From Macrolepiota albuminosa (taxonomy: Eukaryota; Basidiomycota; Agaricomycetes; Agaricales; Agaricaceae): a stretch of DNA of 64,000 bases. The position numbers and the translations under genes were made by a program. The stretch is from NCBI GenBank assembly GCA_027475525.1, contig JAMWFC010000029.1, forward strand, positions 1,116,001-1,180,000. Reading direction: 5' to 3'. The notes below the pieces were generated by a model. The model searched no databases. It was not told the DNA's origin and saw nothing but the letters and a program-made list of their open reading frames with translations. Below, in pieces: positions 56,106 through 64,000 of this stretch (positions are counted from its first letter, which is position 1; each line of letters opens with the position of its first letter).

Positions 56106-57959
56106 TTACACCCCCGACCCTGACATTCCTGACACCCCCAATGCCCTGCTGGAACCCCCCATCGTTGAAGCACCTGACTCCCCTGAGACTCCCGGAGCGC
56201 TCCCCCCCGACCCCACCACCACTGCCGCCTCCATGGCTGCCACCACCGCCGCCACCCTCTCGTCGTATGAAGGGAGGGGCTCTCCGGCGTCTACTGCCAC
56301 CTCCACCCAGGTCCCGGGGACCACGAAGTTCCGTCTCCGGTGGGCCGTCAACAGGCGCCCCAGGTGATTAACGCCCTGAGTCACCTCACCAGGGGGTGGA
56401 CCGGACACCGAGGATAACCCCTGAGAGATGAAGGCATGCGCTGAGGCGCCGCTGTCTAGCAGGAGCCGATGCTCCTGCACCCAGCCTGGAACAGTTAGTC
56501 GAGGGCCCGGAGAAGAGACTGCCCACTTACGCATCGCCTCGCCCCAGGCGGTGGCCACGCTCCCTACCAGCCAACCCCTCCGACAAACCAAGCTCGCCTG
56601 CACCCCCTCCACCCTCCCCAACAACTCCCGTAGCTCCGTTGCCCTCACCTCCGGCGCCTCAGCCCCCAGAAGTCAACCATCCCCTTGCTCCAGTTGAGCC
56701 CGCAAGGCCGCGACCTCCTCCTCCAAGGCCACTCGAGCCCGGGCCATCGACTCCCTTTCCTCCTCCCGCTCGGCCTGCAGATCCTCCTGTAACCTCCTCT
56801 CCCGCTGGAGCTCCGAGTACGTCTCCTGGAGCCTCGCCGTCAGACGACGCTCCCGAATCTCCAAATCCTCCAGCCGGCGGTGGTACGACGCCACGCTCCT
56901 GACGTCAGGCTCGACCTTGGGCTCAGGAGCAGCATCGGGATTGGGTCGGTCCACGTTAGGCAGGGGCACCCCTCCCCCGGACCTCAAGGGATCCGCAACC
57001 GGGAATCCAGGGGACCTTATCTGGCGACAAGTGGGGGGTTGCTCGTCCTTGTCCGAACGCTCGGGCGAGGCTCGTCGCTTCTCCTTGTCCCGACAAGGCG
57101 CCTCCAGCTCTTTGTCCGACGAACGCACCACGGCCGGACGCTTGGCACAACGCCGGCGCACGGGAGCCCCCTCTTCCCCCTGAGCCTCGGACGGCGCAGT
57201 ACCCGTCGACGGACCCCTCGCCCTCGCCCTTGTACAAGTCCCTTGGACCTCCCGCAGTCGCTCCATCACCCACTCCTCCCCTCAACTCTGCTCCTGCGCC
57301 ATGCACTGCGCCCTCCAAGCTAGCCCCACCAAACACCGCTCGTGGCGCAAACGGCAAGCCGTGCACATTGAGGTGTCCCGACGCGCCCCCACCACCGGCT
57401 CCTCAAACTCGCAGGTCACCCCCCGGCGCGCACACATCACGCACTATGAGAAGTCAGGGGGACTCCGACCAATCCCGGACAATACTCACTGGGCCTGCAG
57501 CCTCGCACCACCTACACTCCAGGTGCCCATGAAAACGCCTCTGCGCAGCCGCAAATTGCTCCGGCGTCACCTGATCTTGGGAGACGCGCTGCGCCTCCGG
57601 AACAGGCCACACCTCCCCTATCCCGAGGGATGGGCGATCGGACCGGGACGATGATGCAGGAGGACGAGAGGAAGACCCCTGCAGTGCCCCGGATGGCCCG
57701 GCCACAGGGGGGATCGAGGGACCACCCAGGGACAAAGGCCCGGCCAAGGAGGGATGAGGAGCTGGACGGGAACCGGAACCCACAGAGCCTGTGATGATCG
57801 AACAAGGAGGACAGGTAATGACGACGAGCACTCACGGGCCATCTCACTTATCCGCTGACAATCCCGCTGTCAATCATACTCCCCCCGGCGCTGATCGTAC
57901 TCCTGCCAAGACAACAGGGTGTCATTCCCAGCAGGAGGAGGGGTAGGAGAGTGTGACAT
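56106..57959 (-). pseudogene. Antisense Zn(II)2Cys6-like/coiled-coil gene of element A
   Basis: Exons 57959-57836, 57788-57490, 57443-56531 and 56485-56106 with GT..AG introns of 47, 46 and 45 nt; total 1716 nt, exactly 572 codons. Features in order: Pro-rich N-terminus (SHSPTPPPAGNDT); PEQFAAAQ; after intron 2 the cluster CX2CX6CX15CX2CX6C (C-V-M-C-A-R-R-G-V-T-C ... C-T-A-C-R-L-R-H-E-R-C), which fits the fungal binuclear zinc-cluster spacing; basic KEKRRAS; a long coiled coil (RRLEDLEIRERRLTARLQE...); a tail HRLLLDS, RRRN, VPGTWVEVAVDAGEP. All three introns fall at the same places as in the gene of element E. Three in-frame TGA codons (after EYD, EQS and EQGDG). It faces pol, so its transcript would oppose the element's own. 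A regulatory role is inference. Confidence 0.8.
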
Positions 57960-58105
57960 GACGAATGGGGAGTGGCAAAATTTTTTTTCTTCCTTTTCTA
58001 GGCCTCAGACTGATGGCATCACACTTCACGCTTCGACTTCGGGTCCCACGCCGAAGCTGCACAGCCACCACTGCCTCAAGGGTCTCAGCGCTACAGGGGG
58101 GGTGA

Positions 58106-58885
58106 TGTCATGACCCGTTACCCTGACCCGTCACCCCGGCACACCACGCGAACCCCGACATGCTCCGACTCCTCGCCCACACCCCGCCCTCACAGCTCAC
58201 GGAGTCGCCCACCCAGTCAGGGGGCCATCCCAGCGCCCGCACCCTGTACTCCGGGCTCCGTTGATCACCCAGCATTCCACCCTGCACCAGCCAATGGGGC
58301 CCAACCGATCCCCCAGCGCCACACCTGCACCCGGACAATACGCCGCACAGGACTCAACCGGGACAATACAGCGCACAGGACTGGACATGTGAAGCCTGGC
58401 CCCAGAACTTACCCAGGCACCCCGGACCTTAACCGACGAAGGTATATAGCTGGTAGCTAGTAAACCGTTACGGTAGTCTTGATATTGCCATAAACTTGTC
58501 TCTATACTTTCTTGTCTATTTCGTACTTATTTCAATCTATCTGTCTTATTCTCTCAAGTCTCTCGGCCCTCTAAAAAGTCTCACTTCAATTCTAACTCAG
58601 TCTCCCGGTTCCAATCTCAGTCTCCCGGTCTCAGTCTCTTCTTCCGAACACCCCTCCTCTCCTCCGCCTTAGCAAGGCTTCGTCCACTCCCGCCCATATT
58701 CCGGACTTAGCCCGGGATCCTGCTCTACCCCTTCCTATGAACTCCGGCGCTCCGTAGCCACCCCGCGCCCCACCCAAAACTCCAGAGCTCACCCTCCGTT
58801 ATCCGGAGACTCTCCGTAGACTTCGAGTCCACCTAGTAAGGACCTGCTTGCCCCCGGAGGCCCCCGTCGTCAGCGGAACCTGACA
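58106..58885 (+). mobile_element. 3' LTR of element A
   Basis: TGTCATGACCCG at 58106 to CCTGACA at 58885, TATATA at 58443-58448. Preceded by the G-rich tract CTACAGGGGGGGTGA, the probable polypurine primer. Followed by ATCGG, the target duplication. Confidence 0.93.
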
Positions 58886-59435
58886 ATCGGACAGCACGGG
58901 GTACTCCCCCTTTTTTTGAATTATGGGCAAATGCCTAGGCCCATGGTATGAAACAATGCTTAAGCAAATGAATTCCCAGGAGTCAGAGTATTCATACAAT
59001 GGCTTAAGTTGGCACTCATGAAAGCTCATGATTGCATCCTCACTGCATGGGTAAAGCAAACAAGAAACACCAATTGACAACAACAGGTTGCTCCTTTTGA
59101 GAAAGATGACATGGTGTACATGTCTACCAGAAACTTTAATTATCCAAAGTGATTTCCTAGAAAGCTAATATCCAAATATGAAGGGCCATACCAAATTTTA
59201 AAGAACTTTGGCAACGGCTCCTTCCAGATTGATATCTTGAAAGGAATAAGGCAAAGGGAAATTCATGACTCCTTTCATGCCACATTGCTTTGCATCCACA
59301 AACTAAATAGTGATCGACTTTTTTCAGGACAATTGGACGAACAGATAGTCGAGACAAAGGCTAGAGAATGGGCAGCAAAAAGGATTGTGGTGCACTATGG
59401 GAATAGTGAACATGCCATGTTCAAAGTGTTGTAAT
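58886..59435 (+). pseudogene. Integrase of element C, 3' part
   Basis: Continues FAINSA from 48247 as SDSTGYSPFFLNYGQMPRP, the standard Gypsy block, then FEKDDMVYMSTRNFNYPK, PRKLISKYEGPYQILK (GPY/F module) and a tail to VVHYGNSEHAMFKVL. Stops at several places. The match across the 10.6-kb insertion is direct evidence for nesting. Confidence 0.88.
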
Positions 59436-59559
59436 TGAATAGCTCTGGGTATTTTACTGCTGAAAAGGAGGGCGAGATATTAGACAACTAGGTTGAATTA
59501 TCCTCTGCCAGTGTGGTATATTCTATACTATTCTCTACTAACTCAACCCCCACACCCCA

Positions 59560-60254
59560 CAGGCCCCATCTTCCAATGCCACCTCACCATGAAGAGCATG
59601 TTCCCTGGGGGAATCTTGATTCCCTCTACCACTCAGATATAACACCTTCATGGCCATCATGAATCTTGCAGACCCCAAGGACGAGTGCAAGTACCATCTA
59701 GCTGAGTACAACACTGACAGCCATCAGTGGAACAAGGTCAAAATGCTGTTTCCTGCTGGATTCTTACCTTCCTCCTTCATAGACTCTCAACTTGATCTGC
59801 TGGTAATGCTCAGGTTCATTTCCAAGCAAGGGAATGTAGATAAGCAGACCATCAAGAACACTGTTTGTGCCTGGTGCATGCCATCTGGGGAGTGGGTCCA
59901 GTGAACAAAGCAATTTCACCAAAGCAATTTCACCAATGCCAATCTCAGGCACCATCATATGCCCAATTCACTCTATCTGTTAAGCACCCATTTACTACTA
60001 CCTGTGCTCTCACCGCTGAAAAAGGTCCAGGTCCCTCCACAACCACACATTGCAACAAGTGCCACACTAAGGAAAGGGAGATTGGTGTGGTGCCCAAGCC
60101 ATCAGCAGTAGATATGAGGAAAGTGGCCTCCGAATCTGCTGTGGTATCAGCTCAGGGCATTACTATTGGGTCTCCAAAGGGAAAAGGCAAGGAAAAGGAA
60201 TATGAGGAGGAGCCATTGGATGCTCCTATGGTTGTCAATGAGGATCCTGCTTGA
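59560..60254 (+). pseudogene. Extra 3' sense frame of element C
   Basis: After integrase, two overlapping frames (59650-59904 and 59865-60254) joined by a frameshift near 59880 read as one protein on the sense strand. It has two Cys pairs, C-A-W-C and H-C-N-K-C, a Lys-rich low-complexity stretch (GKGKEKEYEEEP) and no known domain. A Glu-rich tail continues past the TGA at 60252. It occupies the place of the antisense genes of A, B and E but on the other strand. Function unknown. Confidence 0.5.
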
Positions 60255-60469
60255 GTACCCCTTCCCAGAGAAACTGAGGCTGAAGAAGAACTCAAGGATT
60301 ACTCTGACAGTCTGAAGGATGCGGGCAACAAATAACATCTGGACACTCTTTCTCCCAAAAAAAATCATGGTTTTGCTTCACCTGATGAATTCTCAACTCA
60401 TTCATATTAATTCTCTAACACTTAAAGTTGAAAGTTGTCTTTCCCCTACTATCTGACTTGGAGGGCATA

Positions 60470-60590
60470 TGTAATGAGCATGACAGAGTTACTCTGGGTC
60501 TCATGGTTTAGCCTGAAGTTGGACGGATCATAGTTACTGGCTCCATGTCTCTCCAAAGTATAAAAGGACTTAGATAATTTGTCTAAGGTA
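60470..60590 (+). mobile_element. Truncated 3' LTR of element C
   Basis: Begins TGTAATGAGCATGACAG after a purine-rich GACTTGGAGGGCATA and follows the 5' LTR (33694) through AAGTATAAAAGGACTTAGAT, then diverges near 60590. The rest is deleted or replaced. Confidence 0.8.
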
Positions 60591-61175
60591 GGGCCCATGG
60601 ACAACACGCCCCACATCACATGATCAAAAATGACAGAGTGTTACATTGGCCAAATTTTGGCAGGGAAAAGTCAGTTGCAGATGGATACCACCTTCAAATG
60701 GAAATAATGTACAAATTCAGTTCTGCAGAATTGTTGAAATAGAATATATGGAGATCTGTGTGAGCAAATTACTGAAATCTGAGTATAATCTTTTGGCATC
60801 TAAGGAAATAGTATGAAATACACAATGAATGAAAACCAACAAAACAGGATTTTGTAACGGGTTTCCAAGTACCAGCAATGCCTCTCTGCAACTATCAGAA
60901 CCTCAAAAACCTTGGACACCATGCTATATGGAATACGTGAAGGACGGTGGAGAGAAAAAAGGCAAAAATGGCAGGAGAGGTAATAGAGACAACAAGGAAA
61001 ACCATTTTGCTTATTTCAGCTATGCTCGCCATGCTCGCAGGTTTATTGATGCATAGCACAAAGGTCTCAATGGAAAGCAAGCTGCGTGGGCTCAAAAAAA
61101 GTACTGTGGTCATCGTACTATTTCCAATGATATTTTGACTCAGTTTGACACTGCTACTGCCTAATTTTGTGTTCA
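60591..61175 (+). pseudogene. Unassigned remnant with a conserved-looking C-terminus
   Basis: A frame from 60829 runs to a TAG at 61054-61056 and continues to about 61164. Its end, F-S-Y-A-R-H-A-R-R-F-I-D-A, then LNGKQAAWAQKKYCGHR, looks like a C-terminal block I have seen in uncharacterised basidiomycete proteins. I cannot name it. The upstream part is AT-rich without features. Could be a fragment of a host gene or another transposon. Confidence 0.4.
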
Positions 61176-61179
61176 ATTT

Positions 61180-61541
61180 GATAGAGTAGCACACGAGATC
61201 TAATAATAAAAACAAAAACTCAGAGTGTTTTCGAACACGTCTAAGAGTTTATTTACCTAATAATAAGAACAGAAACTAGGTAAAGTAAGTAACAAGTAAT
61301 TGCTGTATACGAGTTGAGCCTCACCTCAGAGTGTTTTTGGACACATCTGAAGTAGGTAGTACGTAACTATGCAAATATATATGGTGCGGGTGATAACAGA
61401 TAATGAGATAGGAGGAATGCAGGGTCAAGGATAGAAAATAAAGAGAATATACCAAAAAGAAAAGACACACATATAACAAGGGTGTGTATGGGATCTTTGA
61501 CCCGGTTTGTTCAGAATAGGTTGACTACAATTGTTTCAACA
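61180..61541 (-). mobile_element. 3' LTR of the right-hand Ty1/Copia element
   Basis: On the minus strand, pol is followed by a purine tract (GGTTTGAGGAGGAG) and then TGTTGAAACAATTG at 61541, the LTR start. The far end is approximate. It contains two related stretches, CTCAGAGTGTTTTCGAACAC and CTCAGAGTGTTTTTGGACAC, about 100 bp apart. Confidence 0.65.
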
Positions 61542-62436
61542 CTCCTCCTCAAACCAGTCAAAGTCCAAACTTGGTAGCAAAGTGTTTGACTTTGGCGGAA
61601 GGGAGCGGTTTTGTGAGAGCGTCTGCGATCATATCGTCAATAGAGCAGTAGACAAGTTTGATGTGGCCCTCATTGACAGCATAGCAAATGAAGTGGTAGT
61701 GGATATCTATGTGCTTGGTGCGAGCGTGGTACTGGTGGTCTTTGGCGAGCGCAATGGCTGACTGGTTGTCACCAAAGAGGATAGTAGCATCATTGAGGTT
61801 TCTGAAGACTTCCGTGAGCGAATCCAGAGAGCCTCCTTTGTGGCGTGAATCATACCAATGTACTTGCTCTCAGTTGTAGAGAGAGAGACGAGCTCCTGAC
61901 GCTTGCAGCTCCACAAGATTGCACCTCCGTTGAGTATGAATATGTACCCATTAACAGCGTGCTGGTCCTCCGCCATACTTCCATCTGCATCTGAATAGCC
62001 AATCAGCTCCTTCTTTTCCTCACCTCCGTACTGTAGCCACAAGTCCTTCGTGCCTTTCATGTACCAAAACACCTGTTTGACATCCCAATGAGGCATGCCA
62101 GGGTTCTTGGTGTAGCGGGAGAGCGTAGTGACGGCAAACGCAATGTCAGAACGCATTCCAAGACAGGCCCACATCAGAGATCCCATGGCCTCATAGTAGG
62201 GAACATCCCGCATCTGCGCAAATTTGGCGGTAGTAGCAGGTGACTAAGAACTGGAAAGTCAAATCTGCATGTCTATAGGGATAGAAAGTGGTTTCATGTC
62301 CTCAAGACTATAGCAATGCAGGGTGGAGTTGATGTACAAGTGTTGTGAGAGGGAAATGGTATGTTGATGGCGATCATGTTTGATCTCAATGCCAAGGTAG
62401 CCAGTGGATCTCTCCCAGATCAGTAATTTCAACGTG
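61542..62436 (-). pseudogene. RNase H region of Ty1/Copia pol
   Basis: Minus strand. YYEAMGSLMWACLGMRSDIAF, the usual block after the polymerase thumb, then SRYTKNPGMPHWD, LIGYSDADG (catalytic Asp), GYIFILNGGAILWSCKRQ and STTESKYIGM with Glu. A break lies near 62220 (TAG), and the last part before 61707 is frameshifted. The region 62240-62436 shows IEIKHDRHQHT-like pieces of the connection. Confidence 0.88.
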
Positions 62437-63060
62437 TTATTTCATGCCACGTTTGACATCTTCAATGATCACAAGGTTTGTTGCAGTGATGGTGCAGTCA
62501 TCAACGTGGACCACGATGATTGTGAGTGATGTTTTGTCATATCGGACAAAAACAGCTTGATCAACACTGCATTGCTTGAAGTTTAGCTTGGCAAGGATTT
62601 TTACCAGTCGTTGGTACCATCGTTGGCTGCTCTGCTTAAGGCCATAGAGAGTTTTTGCAAGGTGGCAAACCTTGTTAGGTGAGTTGGGAGCATGATAACC
62701 AGGTGGCTGGCGCATAAAGATGACTTTATTTGCTTCTAGTGTGCCATTTAGGAAGGCGCTCTTGATATCAATCTGGTGTATCTTCATGTCGAGTGCAGCA
62801 GCCATTGCGAGGATCTCACGAATGGATGCGAGTTTGGCAACAGGAGCAAACGTGTCAAAGTAGTCAACACCTGAGACTTGTGAGTAGCCTTGCGCCACAA
62901 GACGTGCTTTGTACTTAATGACATTTCCAGCTGCATCCTTTTTTACCTTGAAAACCCATTTAGAGCCTACAATATTGGCATTGTCAGGCTTGTCAACGAG
63001 CTTCCATGTGCCTGCCTTCCTAAGTGATTCCAGTTCGTCTTCGATTTCCTTTTCCCACAG
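62437..63060 (-). pseudogene. Reverse transcriptase of Ty1/Copia pol
   Basis: Minus strand. KWVFKVKKDAAGN and YKARLVAQGYSQ (fingers), YFDTFAPVAKLASIR, IHQIDIKSAFLNG (palm, catalytic Asp), VIFMRQPPGY, KTLYGLKQSSQRWYQ and V-H-V-D-D-C in place of the usual YVDD. Open for 153 codons, with a frame change at about 62900. This is the conserved Copia order, distinct from all Gypsy elements here. Confidence 0.92.
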
Positions 63061-64000
63061 CCTCCAGTCAGGTCATCTTTTTGCCTCAGCCACTGATCTC
63101 GGTTCGAGGCCTTCCACATCTGCCATTTCTGCTGTGAGGGTGTATTCTTTGAGGAACGAACCATCTTCTACTAGCATGGTCCAGTCCGCTTCACTCTCTC
63201 CAACCAGTTCTGAGGCTAACTCCCCCTTAACTGCAGGTTTAGGTAGTGGGATTCCTCATGTAATGATGGAGTCTGAGAGACGATTTGATACCCTACCTTC
63301 ACCACTGATGAGGTCGAGGACACGTCGGCTTGAGTTGATGATACAATTCGATCGTCGTATGGGTTGCACTGGTGCTTCAGAGCTTTTGTTTATAGCGTTG
63401 TCAAGGGGGTGGAGCTGAGATTGAATGCTCCTCGAATATCCAATCCTCCCTTTCGAGGTGGTCGGTGAGGCCTTTTTTGTTGAAGTAGACATTTTGCTCC
63501 ATATTGACGGACTTGGTGTCAGGCCAGTACACGTGCACACCATTGCTGGCCTCATCTATACCAAGCCAGTGCCCCTCACGAACACACCCCCCTAGCTTTG
63601 TACCATCTTCAACGCGCACCCAGACTTTCTCACCAAACTCACGGACACCCCTCAGGTCAGGCTTCCTGCCAGTAGCTGCTTCGTATGGAGTAGTTCCCTC
63701 AGGCAGAGCTTTCATCGACATCTGATTGTACAACCACACAGCATGACGAGCAGCCTCACCCCAAAGACCTTTTAGGAGGCCACTGCTATGCAGTAGGGCA
63801 CAAACTTTCTCAAGAATGGTGTGGTTGAAATGCTCCGCAACACCATTGTGTTGGGGAGTGTCGTGGACAGTAAGCTTCTGCCTGATCCCTTTCTCATCAA
63901 GGAATGCAGTGAACTCTTTCCCAGTATATTTGCCACCATGGTCTGAGTGGAGAACCTTAATTTTGGCATCGTACTGAGTACCAACATGGGCATGGAAAGT
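63061..64000 (-). pseudogene. Integrase and linker of Ty1/Copia pol, runs off the window
   Basis: Minus strand from the right edge: VLHSDHGGKYTGKEF (catalytic Asp and following block), HDTPQHNGVAE (Glu), then AVWLYNQMSMKALPEGTTPYEAATGRKPDL and WLGIDEASNGVHVYWP in the C-terminal part, then a Ser/Pro-rich linker toward polymerase. At least two frame changes are visible (near 63740 and 63400). Gag and 5' LTR lie outside. Confidence 0.88.

Larger units (their letters stand above)
48248..58885 (+). mobile_element. Ty3/Gypsy chromovirus, element A, complete
   Basis: LTRs of 781 and 780 bp at 48248-49028 and 58106-58885, both TGTCA...TGACA, flanked by a perfect 5-bp duplication ATCGG (48243-48247 and 58886-58890). 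Order: gag with zinc knuckle, two tandem proteases, reverse transcriptase, RNase H, integrase, chromodomain (plus strand), then a spliced antisense gene (minus strand). Gag is in one frame, pol in the -1 frame. The LTRs differ at dozens of sites, nearly all transitions and mostly at CpG. It is the youngest layer of the nest. In-frame stops, mostly TGA, inactivate this copy. Confidence 0.95.
33694..60590 (+). mobile_element. Ty3/Gypsy element C with four nested insertions
   Basis: Ends: 5' LTR from 33694 and a truncated 3' LTR from 60470, sharing TGTAA, ACAGAGTTACTCTGGGTCTC and AAGTATAAAAGGACTTAG. The internal order is gag, protease, reverse transcriptase, RNase H, integrase, then an extra sense frame. 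It is cut by a TNP2 transposon (37458-43759) in protease, a family G solo LTR (44762-45608) and an A-type solo LTR (45810-46590) between polymerase and RNase H, and complete element A (48248-58885) in integrase. Without these it is about 8.3 kb. Each joint rejoins the coding sense. Many stops show it is the oldest layer. Confidence 0.9.

Noticed and set aside
56420..56485. D-S-G-A-S-A-H motif in the antisense gene of element A, like a third protease site
   Set aside because: The homologous place in element E reads D-G-S-S-S-A, lacks D-S-G, and no retropepsin end block follows. Treated as coincidence.

Overview
This is a stretch of eukaryotic, almost certainly basidiomycete fungal, heterochromatin built of nested and decaying transposable elements. 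Pointers to a basidiomycete are very short GT..AG introns (about 36-75 nt), a chromodomain Ty3/Gypsy element, a second Gypsy lineage with an FIDD reverse-transcriptase box, and a TNP2 (Transposase_21 type) DNA transposon. I recognise no clear host housekeeping gene, rRNA or tRNA. One scaffold gap of 100 N lies at 2871-2970.

Layout. 1-2870: 3' part of a Gypsy element (called E) that enters from the left and carries a spliced gene antisense to it. 3.4-7.4 kb: old Gypsy gag-protease (D, + strand) with a solo LTR inside. 7.4-12.9 kb: degraded Gypsy element F (- strand), an old relative of element A. 12.9-15.1 kb: decayed, unrecognised coding-like sequence. 15.1-20.3 kb: AT-rich desert containing a roughly 120-bp-spaced palindromic repeat. 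20.8-21.3 kb: solo LTR. 21.4-32.4 kb: Gypsy element B (4-bp target duplication GTGT, 5' LTR almost deleted), itself hit by a solo LTR and carrying its own antisense spliced gene. 32.4-33.7 kb: more AT-rich repeat and a Ty1/Copia RNase H remnant. 33.7-60.6 kb: Gypsy element C, an old element of about 8 kb stretched to 27 kb by four insertions: a 6.3-kb TNP2 DNA transposon (7-bp TSD), two solo LTRs, and the complete 10.6-kb chromovirus element A (5-bp TSD). 60.6-61.2 kb: unknown coding remnant. 61.2-64 kb: Ty1/Copia element on the minus strand, running off the window.

Main discoveries. (1) Elements E, A and B carry, between pol and the 3' LTR and on the opposite strand, a spliced gene for a cysteine-cluster protein. 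In E and A the spacing is exactly that of a Zn(II)2Cys6 cluster, split by an intron at the same place, and three introns are conserved while intron sequences are not. (2) Element A and its old relative F encode two retropepsin domains in tandem, so one chain could form a covalent protease dimer. (3) Eight direct duplications, all with a period of exactly 77 bp, are scattered over unrelated elements. Those inside genes break reading frames that close perfectly when one copy is ignored; a k-mer assembly artefact is the likely cause. (4) In-frame stops are mainly TGA, and several fall where relatives show Arg or CGN derivatives, pointing to CpG-directed C-to-T decay.

Most coding features are therefore pseudogenes of transposons, annotated with their breaks. 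Boundaries supported by target-site duplications are reliable; others are stated as approximate.
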